Source: Pseudomonas sivasensis (GTDB lineage: Bacteria; Pseudomonadota; Gammaproteobacteria; Pseudomonadales; Pseudomonadaceae). Taken from it: a stretch of 64,000 nucleotides of DNA. Under the pieces are notes generated by a model that saw only the letters and a program-made list of their open reading frames with translations, did no database searches and had not been told where the DNA came from. The position numbers were made by a program, and so were the translations under genes. Numbering within the stretch: position 1 is the stretch's first letter; each line of letters opens with the position of its first letter. Shown here piece by piece: positions 52,938 to 61,903 of this stretch. The DNA lies in assembly GCF_013778505.1 (NCBI RefSeq), contig NZ_JAAOWU010000008.1, forward strand, positions 62,001-126,000, given 5' to 3'.

Positions 52938-53819
52938 CTATTGCCCGCAGACCTCACGCAGGCACCCGCGCAGCCAGCGGTGCGCCAAGTCCGCGTCCAG
53001 CCGTGGGTGCCAGAGCATCGCAACAGTAAAGGTCGGCAACGTCAGCGGCAGGGCAAAGCAAAACAGGTCGCGACGGTGGGCGGTGTAGCGTTCCGGCACA
53101 CTGGCGATCAGGTCGGTGTCGCGGGCCAGGGAGATGGCAGTGGAGAAACCCGCGACAATGCTGGTGATCTGCCGCGTGAAGCCCAAGGTTTCGAGCGCAT
53201 CGTCGATCTGACCGCGCGCCTGCCCACGCCGCGAGACATAGACGTGCTGGCCCTCGGCATAACGCGCGACGCTGATTTCACCCAGGCTCAGGGGATGGCC
53301 GTTGCGCACTACGCCAATCAAGCGGTCGCGGAACAACGCCTGGGTCAGCACTTCAGGGCTGGCAGTGGGATCGACCACGCCGGTTTCCAGATCAACACTG
53401 CCGTCGCGCAGCAGCGTGCTGTCCTTGTCGTTTTTATTGATAAAACGCAGGCGCACGCCGGGCGCCTCTCGGGCGATGCGTGCCAGCAGCGCCGGGCCAA
53501 AGTTTTCGACGAACTCTTCGCTAGTGCGCAAGGTGAAGGTACGCGCCACCACCGCCATGTCCACAGACTGCGCAGGCCGCAGCACCGCGTGGGCAGCCTG
53601 AACCAAATCACTGACCTGTTCACGCAGCTCCACCGCCCGTGGCGTGGGCACCAAGCCGCGACCGGCACGCACCAGCAAGGGGTCGCCGGTGGTTTCACGC
53701 AGGCGGGCCAAGGCGCGACTCATGGCCGAGGGGCTCAAACCCAGGCGCTTGGCCGCGCCGGCGACGCTGCCTTCGGCGAGCAGCACATCCAGGGTGATCA
53801 GCAAATTCAGATCAGGCAT
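52938..53819 (-). CDS. LysR-family regulator
   Basis: A 293-aa LysR protein. The N-terminal helix-turn-helix is LDVLLAEGSVAGAAKRLGLS, then PSAMSRALARLRETTGDPLL; the effector domain starts near residue 95. It is divergent from the MFS exporter at 53933 with 113 bp between them, a common arrangement in which the LysR protein activates the exporter. The effector is unknown. Confidence 0.85.
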   Translation of the reverse strand: MPDLNLLITLDVLLAEGSVAGAAKRLGLSPSAMSRALARLRETTGDPLLVRAGRGLVPTPRAVELREQVSDLVQAAHAVLRPAQSVDMAVVARTFTLRTSEEFVENFGPALLARIAREAPGVRLRFINKNDKDSTLLRDGSVDLETGVVDPTASPEVLTQALFRDRLIGVVRNGHPLSLGEISVARYAEGQHVYVSRRGQARGQIDDALETLGFTRQITSIVAGFSTAISLARDTDLIASVPERYTAHRRDLFCFALPLTLPTFTVAMLWHPRLDADLAHRWLRGCLREVCGQ

Positions 53820-53932
53820 AAGAGGTTCTCATCAGGCGTTTGGTGCAGGTATTCACTGCAACTCCTGCGTCTTCCGCCATGTTAGGCGACGCCGTAGATT
53901 TGTGACAGTTGCTTTCATTCAAGGAATTGCCC

Positions 53933-55147
53933 ATGTCTACGTCCCCGCGCGGCAGCCTCATCAGCCTGTCGCTGTCCATGCTGCTGGCCTCACTCGGCAC
54001 CAGCATCGCCAATGTGGGCCTGCCCAGCCTGACGCAGGCGTTCGACGCGTCCTTCCACGCCGTGCAGTGGGTGGTGCTGGCGTATCTGCTGGCGATCACG
54101 GCGGTGATCCTCAGCGCCGGCCGCCTGGGTGATCGCCTGGGGCGACGTCGGTTGCTAATAGGCGGCTTGCTGCTGTTCAGCCTGGCCTGCGGGCTGTGCG
54201 GCGGCGCGTCCTCGCTCAACGCGCTGATTGCCGCGCGCAGCCTGCAAGGCCTTGGTGCAGCCATCATGATGGTCATGGCCTTGGGCATGGTCGGCGATAC
54301 CGTGCCCCAGGGCCGCACCGGCCGGGTGATGGGTTTGCTGGGCACCATGTCGGCGGTCGGAACCGCCATGGGCCCCAGCGTCGGAGGCGTGTTGCTGAGC
54401 CTGTGGGGCTGGCGTGCATTGTTTCTGGTGGGCGTGCCGATGGGCCTGCTGGCCGTCGCCCTTGCCTGGCGTTTTCTGCCGGTGGATCAGCGACACACGC
54501 CGGCATCCAGCGACCTGGGTATCTGGGCGTTGTTAAAGGATTCGTCATTGCGCACGGGCTTGGCGATGAGCGCGCTGGTAGCGGCGGTAATCATGGCCAC
54601 CTTCGTTGTCGGGCCGTTTTACCTGTCCCGTGGTTTGGGGCTCGACCCGGCCTCGATGGGCCTGGCCATGGCGGTCGGGCCCTGTGTCGCAGCAATCACC
54701 GGCATACCGGCGGGCCGCCTGACCGACCGCCTGGGCAGCCAACGCATGACCTGCAGCGGGCTCGGCATTCTGCTGTGCGGTGCCCTGCTGCTGACGTTGG
54801 CTTCGGGGTTGTTCACCTACCTGGGCGCGCTGATTGTTTTGACGGCGGGCTACAGCCTCTTCCAGGCGGCGAACAATACCGCCGTGATGCGCAATGTCGC
54901 TGCGATTCGGCGCGGCACGGTCTCGGGTCTATTGAACCTGTCGCGCAACCTCGGCCTGATTGTCGGTGCTTGGGCACTCAGCGCCGTATTCGCCTGGACT
55001 GCACCCGATATAACCCACGCCACCCCCCAATCACTGGCGAATGGCCTGCACGCCACCTTCGCCGTCGCGTGCGGCCTGATCCTCCTGGCCGCGGTGATGG
55101 CATCGGGCCGAAACCGCGCCGTGAACGGCCTTCATAACCCCCACTGA
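53933..55147 (+). CDS. MFS transporter, drug exporter type (DHA)
   Basis: A 404-aa membrane protein with twelve predicted helices. The start MSTSPRGSLISLSLSMLLAS follows AAGGAA. Motif A is AGRLGDRLGRRRLLIGG, and helix 4 contains ARSLQGLGAAIMMVMALG; GPSVGGVLLSLWGWRALFLV is motif C, the antiporter signature. It is divergent from a LysR regulator and probably exports a drug or metabolite. The substrate is unknown. Confidence 0.85.
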   Translation: MSTSPRGSLISLSLSMLLASLGTSIANVGLPSLTQAFDASFHAVQWVVLAYLLAITAVILSAGRLGDRLGRRRLLIGGLLLFSLACGLCGGASSLNALIAARSLQGLGAAIMMVMALGMVGDTVPQGRTGRVMGLLGTMSAVGTAMGPSVGGVLLSLWGWRALFLVGVPMGLLAVALAWRFLPVDQRHTPASSDLGIWALLKDSSLRTGLAMSALVAAVIMATFVVGPFYLSRGLGLDPASMGLAMAVGPCVAAITGIPAGRLTDRLGSQRMTCSGLGILLCGALLLTLASGLFTYLGALIVLTAGYSLFQAANNTAVMRNVAAIRRGTVSGLLNLSRNLGLIVGAWALSAVFAWTAPDITHATPQSLANGLHATFAVACGLILLAAVMASGRNRAVNGLHNPH

Positions 55148-55228
55148 GGCAAAAAAACAAAAAAGGCGTTGCGCCAGATGGGGTTACATCGCGCATCATG
55201 GGCACTTTCAAGCTCAAGGGTAACGTCC

Positions 55229-56080
55229 ATGCGCGTTCTGTCATTGATGATGGGTCTTACGACGCTGGCCGCCAGTACGGTGTTCTGCGCCAGCGCGATG
55301 GCGAATGAAGAAAGTCAGCTGGTGCAACAGATCAACGAGTACCGCAGCCAGGTGCAGCGCTGCGGTGACCAGGGTTCCCAGGAACTGCCGCCACTGGCGA
55401 GCGACACACGGCTGGTGCTGCCGGCCACTAACGTCGGCGACCTTCAGCAGGCGCTGGCCCGGGCCGCGTATCCGATGGTGAACGTGCAGGCCATCAGCCT
55501 GTCCGGTCCCAAGGATGCTCAGTCCGCCATGAAGGCGGTGCGCGAGAGCTTCTGCCGGGTGGTGCTGGATCCGCAATTTATCGACATCGGCGTGAGCAAC
55601 AGCGGTCAGGACTGGCGTATCGTGCTGGCCCGGCCCTTACTGTCCAGCGGACTGGGGGATTGGCAGACTGAAGGCCGGAAACTGCTGGACTTGATCAACG
55701 CCGCCCGTACACAACCTCGCCAATGCGGCACCCAGGCATTTACCGCGACCACCCCGTTGTCGTGGAACGACACCCTGGCCAGCGCCGCCAACAGCCACAC
55801 GCGCAACATGGCCAACGGCAATTTCTTCGACCATCTGGACCACGACGGCCGCACGCCCGGCGACCGCGCCGAGCTGGCCGGTTACATCGCCAAAAACATC
55901 GGCGAAAACATCGCCGCCGGTCTGGACACCCCGCGCAAGGTTGTCGATGGCTGGCTCGCCAGCCCCGGTCATTGTGCCAACCTGATGAACCCGCAATTTC
56001 GAGAACTGGGCGCGGCCTACGCCATGGACCCGAAGAGTGATGCGGGCATTTACTGGACCGGTTTGTTCGGCACGCAATGA
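55229..56080 (+). CDS. Exported CAP-domain (SCP/PR-1) protein
   Basis: A 283-aa secreted protein. Signal peptide MGLTTLAASTVFCASAMAN, cleaved near residue 25. The CAP domain covers about the last 130 residues: LLDLINAARTQPRQCG, SHTRNMANGNFFDHLDHDGR, then KNIGENIAAG and GHCANLMNPQFRELGAAY, with the conserved His/Glu cavity residues. The first 140 residues are a different periplasmic region. Bacterial CAP proteins are extracellular or periplasmic with largely unknown activities. ATG 55229 directly precedes the signal; an earlier frame start does not make one. Confidence 0.87.
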   Translation: MRVLSLMMGLTTLAASTVFCASAMANEESQLVQQINEYRSQVQRCGDQGSQELPPLASDTRLVLPATNVGDLQQALARAAYPMVNVQAISLSGPKDAQSAMKAVRESFCRVVLDPQFIDIGVSNSGQDWRIVLARPLLSSGLGDWQTEGRKLLDLINAARTQPRQCGTQAFTATTPLSWNDTLASAANSHTRNMANGNFFDHLDHDGRTPGDRAELAGYIAKNIGENIAAGLDTPRKVVDGWLASPGHCANLMNPQFRELGAAYAMDPKSDAGIYWTGLFGTQ

Positions 56081-56102
56081 AGGTTGGGCAAGCGCCCAAC
56101 CT
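56081..56102 (+). terminator. Stem-loop after the CAP-domain gene
   Basis: AGGTTGGGC (56081-56089) and GCCCAACCT (56094-56102) are perfect arms around AAGC, starting right after the stop codon. No T-run follows, so it may act through Rho or as an mRNA end stabiliser. Confidence 0.6.
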
Positions 56103-56252
56103 CGGCGGATCCAAACGACTCAAATGAGTAAAGCATCAAAACGCCATCTATCGGATAATTGCGCTGAACTGGCAGCGTTCAACCGGGTCTGTAGCTTTGC
56201 GCCACCCACTGAAAGGCGCGCTGAAGACTCTCGATAACAAGGTGTTCCCCCA

Positions 56253-58439
56253 ATGATGAATTGGCTGCAAAGCAGCAGCGACATGGCTGAACGGGTAATT
56301 CAGCATGATTGGGCCAACACGCCTCTCGGTCCGCTGGAGCAATGGCCGGACGTTCTGAAGACCACCGTCGCGCTGTGTTTCGCGTCGAGCTTTCCCCAGG
56401 CCATTGTCTGGGGGCCCCAGTTGATCACGATCTACAACGACGCCTTTATTCCGATACTGGGCAATAAGCCCTATGCCTTGGGAAGACCGTTCAGTGACAT
56501 ATGGCGCGAGGTGTGGGCTGACGTCAGCCATATCGCCGACGCGGCGTTCCAGGGGCATGCCACCTATATCGAAAACTTTCCCCTCGTGGTTGAACGCGGC
56601 CAGGCGCGGGAACAAGCCTACTTCACTTTCTGCTACAGCCCGATCCGTGATCCCCAAGGCCACGTGGTCGGCTTGCTCGACACCGTGACCGAAACCACTG
56701 CCACGGTGTTTCTCGCCAGACGCCTGGAAGTGCTGGATGCCATTGGCAACGCCGTGGTCAATGCGGCCGATGCCGAAGCCATCATGACCCGCACTACCCA
56801 GTTGCTCGCCGAACACCTGCAAGTGAGCAATTGCGCCTACGCCGACATGGACGCCGATGAAGACGGCTTTACCATTCGCGACAACTGGACCGCGCCCGGC
56901 TCGCCGAGCATTGTCGGTCGCTACAGCCTGGCAGCGTTCGGCGAGGCGGCCGTCAACTGCCTGCGGGCTGGCGAGCCTCTGGTGATCTGCGACAACCTGC
57001 GCGAGCTGCCACCCGAAGAGTCTGCGGCCTTCCAGTCCCTGGGGGTGACTGCGACTATCTGCATGCCTCTGATCAAGAACGGACGCCTGACTGCATTGAT
57101 GGCCGTCCACGACAAATCCCCACGCCCATGGTCACCCTACGACCTGGCCTTGTTGAGGGAAGTCACCGAGCGCTCCTGGGCCCATATCGAACGCGTGCGC
57201 GCCGATGCCGAGGTCCGTGAAGGTCTGGCAGCGTATGCCGAGCTGAACACCTACCTGGAACAGCGGGTGGAGGAACGCACACAGGCGCTGGCCCAAGCCG
57301 AAGCCGCGTTGCACCAATCCCAGAAACTCGAAGCCATCGGGCAGTTGACCGGCGGCGTCGCCCATGACTTCAACAACCTGCTCACGATCATTCGCTCCTC
57401 GGTGGATTTTTTGCGGCAGCCTGGCCTGTCGGAAGAGCGCCGCCAGCGCTACATGAGCGCCGTTTCGGATACCGTGGAGCGGGCCAGCAAGCTGACCAGC
57501 CAGTTGCTCGCCTTTGCCCGTCGACAACCGCTCAACCCGGAGGTCTTCGACGTAGGCCAGCGGGTACAGAACATTGGCGAGATGCTGGAAAGCGTCACCG
57601 GCGCACGCATTCAGGTGCAGGTCGAGATGCCGTCACAGGCCTGTTTCGCCCGCATCGACGCGAGCCAGTTTGAAACCGCGCTGATCAACATCGCCCTCAA
57701 TGCCCGGGACGCCATGGGCGGCCAGGGTACGCTGAGCCTACGGGTGGTCGGGCGCAAGCCGCTGCCACGTATCCGTGGCGATGCGGGGTCACGCCAACCC
57801 TATATCGCCATCTCCATGGCTGATACCGGGCCGGGTATTGCCGCCGACACCGTGGAGCGGATTTTCGAGCCGTTCTTTACCACCAAGGCCGTCGGCAAAG
57901 GCACCGGCCTGGGTCTGTCGCAGGTCTTCGGGTTCGCCAAGCAGTCGGGGGGCAATATCGATGTGTCCAGCACGCCCGGCCAAGGCAGCGTATTTACCCT
58001 GTATCTGCCCCAGGTCGAAGCACAGGATGTGCCGCCCCAAAGCCCTCAGGGAACGCTCGCCATGCCCCACGACACAACCCAGTGTCGGGTGCTGATCGTG
58101 GAAGACAACTTGGAGGTCGGGCGGTTTGCCCGCCAAATCCTTGAAGACTTGGGCTATCAGACCGCCTGGGCGACCGATGCCGAACAAGCCCTGAGCCTGG
58201 CCGGCCAGGATGGAATGGCCTTTGACGTCATCTTCTCCGACGTCGTGATGCCCGGTATTACCGGCGTCGCCATGGCCAAGCTGCTACGCCAGCGTCGTGC
58301 CGACCTGCCGGTGGTGTTGACCTCGGGTTACAGCGAGGAGCTGGCAGAAAGCGGCTATGAAGGCTTCGAGTTTCTGCCCAAGCCTTACTCGGCCGAACAA
58401 CTTTCGCAGGTATTGATCAAGGCAACACTCAAGGACTGA
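56253..58439 (+). CDS. Soluble hybrid histidine kinase (PAS-GAF-HisKA-HATPase-REC)
   Basis: A 728-aa cytoplasmic kinase with no membrane helix. A PAS-like input lies at residues 20-150 (FPQAIVWGPQLITIYNDAF), a GAF domain at about 165-320, and a coiled-coil linker near 330-360. The HisKA box is GGVAHDFNNLLTIIRSS near residue 370; the ATPase has NIALNARDAMGGQG, DTGPGIAADT and GTGLGLSQVFGF. A C-terminal receiver starts RVLIVEDNLEVG with acceptor Asp in IFSDVVMPGI. HDFNNLL belongs to the family of PAS-rich, light- or redox-type kinases. It may autophosphorylate and pass phosphate to its own receiver; no HPt or regulator gene is adjacent. Confidence 0.87.
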   Translation: MMNWLQSSSDMAERVIQHDWANTPLGPLEQWPDVLKTTVALCFASSFPQAIVWGPQLITIYNDAFIPILGNKPYALGRPFSDIWREVWADVSHIADAAFQGHATYIENFPLVVERGQAREQAYFTFCYSPIRDPQGHVVGLLDTVTETTATVFLARRLEVLDAIGNAVVNAADAEAIMTRTTQLLAEHLQVSNCAYADMDADEDGFTIRDNWTAPGSPSIVGRYSLAAFGEAAVNCLRAGEPLVICDNLRELPPEESAAFQSLGVTATICMPLIKNGRLTALMAVHDKSPRPWSPYDLALLREVTERSWAHIERVRADAEVREGLAAYAELNTYLEQRVEERTQALAQAEAALHQSQKLEAIGQLTGGVAHDFNNLLTIIRSSVDFLRQPGLSEERRQRYMSAVSDTVERASKLTSQLLAFARRQPLNPEVFDVGQRVQNIGEMLESVTGARIQVQVEMPSQACFARIDASQFETALINIALNARDAMGGQGTLSLRVVGRKPLPRIRGDAGSRQPYIAISMADTGPGIAADTVERIFEPFFTTKAVGKGTGLGLSQVFGFAKQSGGNIDVSSTPGQGSVFTLYLPQVEAQDVPPQSPQGTLAMPHDTTQCRVLIVEDNLEVGRFARQILEDLGYQTAWATDAEQALSLAGQDGMAFDVIFSDVVMPGITGVAMAKLLRQRRADLPVVLTSGYSEELAESGYEGFEFLPKPYSAEQLSQVLIKATLKD

Positions 58440-58447
58440 GCGTCGCC

Positions 58448-59614
58448 CTACTCCGCCACGGCCACTTGGTTGCGGCCCAGCGCCTTGGCCCGGTACAGCG
58501 CCTTGTCGGCGGTGTTCATCAGGCCATGCAAGTCCCCATCCAACGCATGGGCCGAGGCAACACCCAAGCTGGCTGAAAGCCCCGTGACCGGTTCGGCCGG
58601 CAATCCGGAAATCGCCTTGATCAACTGCTCGGCAATACCCCGAGCGGTTTCCAGCGAGGTATTGGGCAGCAATACCGCAAACTCCTCACCGCCCAGACGG
58701 CCATACACATCAGACTTGCGAAACGACGCACTGATCACCCCTCCAATCTGGCGCAACACTTGGTCGCCGGCCTGGTGTCCGTAGGTGTCGTTGATGTGCT
58801 TGAAGTGGTCCATGTCCAGCATCAGCGCGCACAGCGGCTGTTGGTTGTGTCGGCATTGTGCGTACAGCGAATGGGCATGTTCGAAGAATGCACGACGGTT
58901 CATCAGCCCGGTCAGCTCATCGGTCTGTGCGGCACGGGTTGAAATGTTGTGGGCTCTTTCCATTTGCCGAGTCAGGCGAAACGCCTTTTCCAGCGCATCG
59001 GACAATTTGCGCGTGGCGCTGGCGACAAAGGTGGTGAACACCAGCACCGCGATGGCAACACCCACCTGCATGGGAGCCGGCTGGAACAGCAGCCAGAAGG
59101 TGCACGGCAGCAATACCAGGCCGATAGACGCCAGCGTCATGTAGCGATAGGCCGAGTAACACGACACCGCGCTGACCGACATGCCCACGGTGAACAACAT
59201 CACCAGCACCTGGGACAGCCGGTCATCCGCTGGCATCACCGCTAACGCACCGGCGCCCCAGATGCCGGCAGAGAGCACGAGAGTGACCCAGTAGCGGCGC
59301 TCCCAGCGAGCCGGCGTGCGCTCGCTGTTGGGGCAGCGAAACCAGTCCATGAACATCTTCACACGCAGCAGCGACGACGCTGTGAGCAACAGCATCCAGA
59401 CCAGCATAACGTCGTGGTCGAAGCGATCCCAACACAGCCAGCAGAGCATGGTAGCCGCGAGGTAACTGCCCAAAATGGCGGCAAATGACTGCCGAAACAG
59501 CTGGTGCAGACGGTCAGTCCGCACCTGCTCTTCTATAACGCAATCCTGGTCCTGCTCACGCCCAAGGCCATTCATGAAATTCGCCTGATTCGACTGCCAT
59601 GACAAAGGCGCCAT
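58448..59614 (-). CDS. Diguanylate cyclase, membrane-anchored
   Basis: A 388-aa protein (or 375 aa from ATG 59575). The N-terminal 200 residues hold about six membrane helices, an uncharacterised 6TM-type sensor. The catalytic GGDEF domain carries GRLGGEEF, an intact active site, and RKSD five residues before it, an inhibitory I-site. DELTGLMNRRAFF and DMDHFKHINDTYGH precede it. It should make c-di-GMP in response to an unknown membrane signal. It is convergent with the hybrid kinase gene, with 8 bp between stops. Confidence 0.87.
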   Translation of the reverse strand: MAPLSWQSNQANFMNGLGREQDQDCVIEEQVRTDRLHQLFRQSFAAILGSYLAATMLCWLCWDRFDHDVMLVWMLLLTASSLLRVKMFMDWFRCPNSERTPARWERRYWVTLVLSAGIWGAGALAVMPADDRLSQVLVMLFTVGMSVSAVSCYSAYRYMTLASIGLVLLPCTFWLLFQPAPMQVGVAIAVLVFTTFVASATRKLSDALEKAFRLTRQMERAHNISTRAAQTDELTGLMNRRAFFEHAHSLYAQCRHNQQPLCALMLDMDHFKHINDTYGHQAGDQVLRQIGGVISASFRKSDVYGRLGGEEFAVLLPNTSLETARGIAEQLIKAISGLPAEPVTGLSASLGVASAHALDGDLHGLMNTADKALYRAKALGRNQVAVAE

Positions 59615-59665
59615 TGTGGCACCCTGCCAGCACCGCGGACAACTGAATCCCGCGCGGCAGAGCGG

Positions 59666-61903
59666 TTAACCCCCTTCAGGTCGCAGAATCAACACCCCCA
59701 GCGGCGGCAAATTCAGCGACAGCGACACCGGTTGCCCATGGCGCGGTTCATCCTGGGTAAAGACTTCGCCGCCATTACCGAAGTTGGAACCGGCATACAT
59801 GTCCGCATCACTGTTGATCACCTCACTCCAGCGCCCGGCAAACGGCACACCAACGGAATAGGACTCGCGCGGCACCGGTGTGAAGTTAGCCACCACCAGC
59901 ACGGGCTTGCCGTCTTTGCTCCAGCGCAGCCACGCGTAGACACTGTTGATCGCGTCATCGCCGATCAGCCATTGGAAACCTTGCGGCGCATCGTCCTGCT
60001 CGTGCAGGGCCGGCTCTTCGCGGTACAGACGGTTCAAGTCGCCGACCAGCTTCTGCACGCCTTTGTGCTCGGCGTACTGCAACAAGTACCAGTCCAGTTG
60101 CTGGTCGTGGTTCCACTCGCGCCACTGGCCGAATTCGCAGCCCATGAACAACAGCTTCTTGCCGGGATGCATCCACATGAACGCCAGGTAGGCACGCAGG
60201 TTGGCAAATTTCTGCCAGCGGTCGCCGGGCATCTTGTCGATCAACGAGTGCTTGCCGTGCACCACCTCATCATGGGAAATCGGCAGGATAAAACGCTCGG
60301 ACCAGGCATACACCAGGCCAAAGCTCAGCTCGTTGTGGTGATGGGCGCGATACACCGGGTCTTGCTGGATGTAATGCAGCGAATCGTGCATCCAGCCCAT
60401 GTTCCACTTGTAGTTGAAGCCCAGGCCGCCCTGTTGGGTCGGCTGGCTCACACCGGGCCAGGCGGTGGATTCCTCGGCGATCACCAACGCGCCAGGAGCC
60501 TCCAAGGCCACTACGTCGTTCAGGTGACGCAGGAAGTCGATGGCTTCCAGGTTCTCACGACCGCCGTGGCGGTTGGGCACCCATTCACCGGCCTTGCGCG
60601 AGTAATCGCGGTACAGCATCGACGCCACCGCATCCACACGCAGGCCGTCGATATGGAAGTGTTTAAGCCAATGCAGGGCCGACGCCAGCATAAAGCCGTG
60701 AACTTCGGTGCGGCCCAGGTTGTAGATCAGCGTGTCCCAATCCTGGTGGAAACCTTCCAGCGGGTTGGCGTATTCGTACAGCGCCGTGCCGTCAAACTGT
60801 GCCAGCCCGTGGGTATCGGTGGGGAAATGCGCCGGTACCCAGTCAAGGATCACGCCGATATCGGCCTGGTGCAGCGCATTGACGAAATAGGCGAAATCTT
60901 CCGGCGAGCCAAAGCGCGCACTCGGGGCGAACTGCGACAACGCTTGATAGCCCCAGGAGCCACCAAACGGGTGCTCCATGATCGGCATCAGTTCGATATG
61001 GGTGAAACCCAGTTGCTGTACATACGGGATCAGCCGTTCCGTCAGTTCACGCCAGCCGTATTGGCGGGCGACTTCGCCGGCCTCGTCCAGCTCGCATTGC
61101 CAAGAGCCCACGTGCAACTCATAGATCGACAGCGGTGCGGAGGATTTCTGCTTTTCGCTGCGCGACTGCATCCACTCATGGTCCTGCCAATCCACCTGCA
61201 ACGGCGGAGCGACTTTCGATGCAGTGTCCGGCGGCAGTTGAGTGGCTAATGCCATGGGGTCAGCCTTGAGCGGCAAAATCCCATTGGCACCCAGGATCTC
61301 GTACTTGTAGGCCGCACCCGGTTGCAGACGCGGGATAAACAGCTCCCATACGCCCGAAGGATGGCGCAGGCGCATCGGATGGCGGCGACCGTCCCAGATA
61401 TTGAAATCGCCCACCACCGACACCCGCCGCGCATTCGGCGCCCACACGGCAAAGCGCACGCCCTGCACGCCATCGACGCTGGTCACCTGTGCACCCAGGC
61501 AGCTGCTGAGGTCGCGATGGTTGCCTTCGGCAAACAGGTACAGGTCCATTTCGCCCAGCAACAACTGGCTGAAACTGTAGGGGTCTTCGGTAATTTGCTC
61601 ACCGCCGGCCCACTGGATCTTCAGCAGGTAGGCCTGGCGCGTGGTGAAGTGCCCGACAAACAAGCCCGGCACCTGGGTCGCGTCCAGGCTGCCGATCGGC
61701 TCGCCACTGTCCTGCGCCAACACCTGGACGCTCAGAGCTTCCGGCAGGAATGCGCGGATAAATTGCCCACCCTGCTCGTCATCATGTGGCCCGAGGATCG
61801 AGAACGGGTCATGGTGCTCGGCGCGCACCAGCGCTTCGACGTCCTTGGACGCCGGCATGGCAGTCAACTTGGGCTGCAGCGGTTCTTTATGCGTGTAATT
61901 CAT
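59666..61903 (-). CDS. glgB: 1,4-alpha-glucan branching enzyme
   Basis: A 745-aa GH13 enzyme. Two N-terminal carbohydrate-binding regions precede the barrel ([20 protein letters not shown] is the CBM48 start). The catalytic motifs are [35 protein letters not shown] with the nucleophile Asp, [12 protein letters not shown] with the acid/base Glu, and [12 protein letters not shown]. It introduces alpha-1,6 branches into glycogen-like glucan. Its start overlaps the preceding TreS-maltokinase stop by 4 bp, consistent with an operon for alpha-glucan made through maltose-1-phosphate. Confidence 0.95.
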   Translation of the reverse strand: MNYTHKEPLQPKLTAMPASKDVEALVRAEHHDPFSILGPHDDEQGGQFIRAFLPEALSVQVLAQDSGEPIGSLDATQVPGLFVGHFTTRQAYLLKIQWAGGEQITEDPYSFSQLLLGEMDLYLFAEGNHRDLSSCLGAQVTSVDGVQGVRFAVWAPNARRVSVVGDFNIWDGRRHPMRLRHPSGVWELFIPRLQPGAAYKYEILGANGILPLKADPMALATQLPPDTASKVAPPLQVDWQDHEWMQSRSEKQKSSAPLSIYELHVGSWQCELDEAGEVARQYGWRELTERLIPYVQQLGFTHIELMPIMEHPFGGSWGYQALSQFAPSARFGSPEDFAYFVNALHQADIGVILDWVPAHFPTDTHGLAQFDGTALYEYANPLEGFHQDWDTLIYNLGRTEVHGFMLASALHWLKHFHIDGLRVDAVASMLYRDYSRKAGEWVPNRHGGRENLEAIDFLRHLNDVVALEAPGALVIAEESTAWPGVSQPTQQGGLGFNYKWNMGWMHDSLHYIQQDPVYRAHHHNELSFGLVYAWSERFILPISHDEVVHGKHSLIDKMPGDRWQKFANLRAYLAFMWMHPGKKLLFMGCEFGQWREWNHDQQLDWYLLQYAEHKGVQKLVGDLNRLYREEPALHEQDDAPQGFQWLIGDDAINSVYAWLRWSKDGKPVLVVANFTPVPRESYSVGVPFAGRWSEVINSDADMYAGSNFGNGGEVFTQDEPRHGQPVSLSLNLPPLGVLILRPEGG

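Noticed and set aside
59732..61249. 505-codon plus-strand frame opposite glgB
   Set aside because: Shadow of a well-conserved GH13 gene; no motif and no ribosome binding site.
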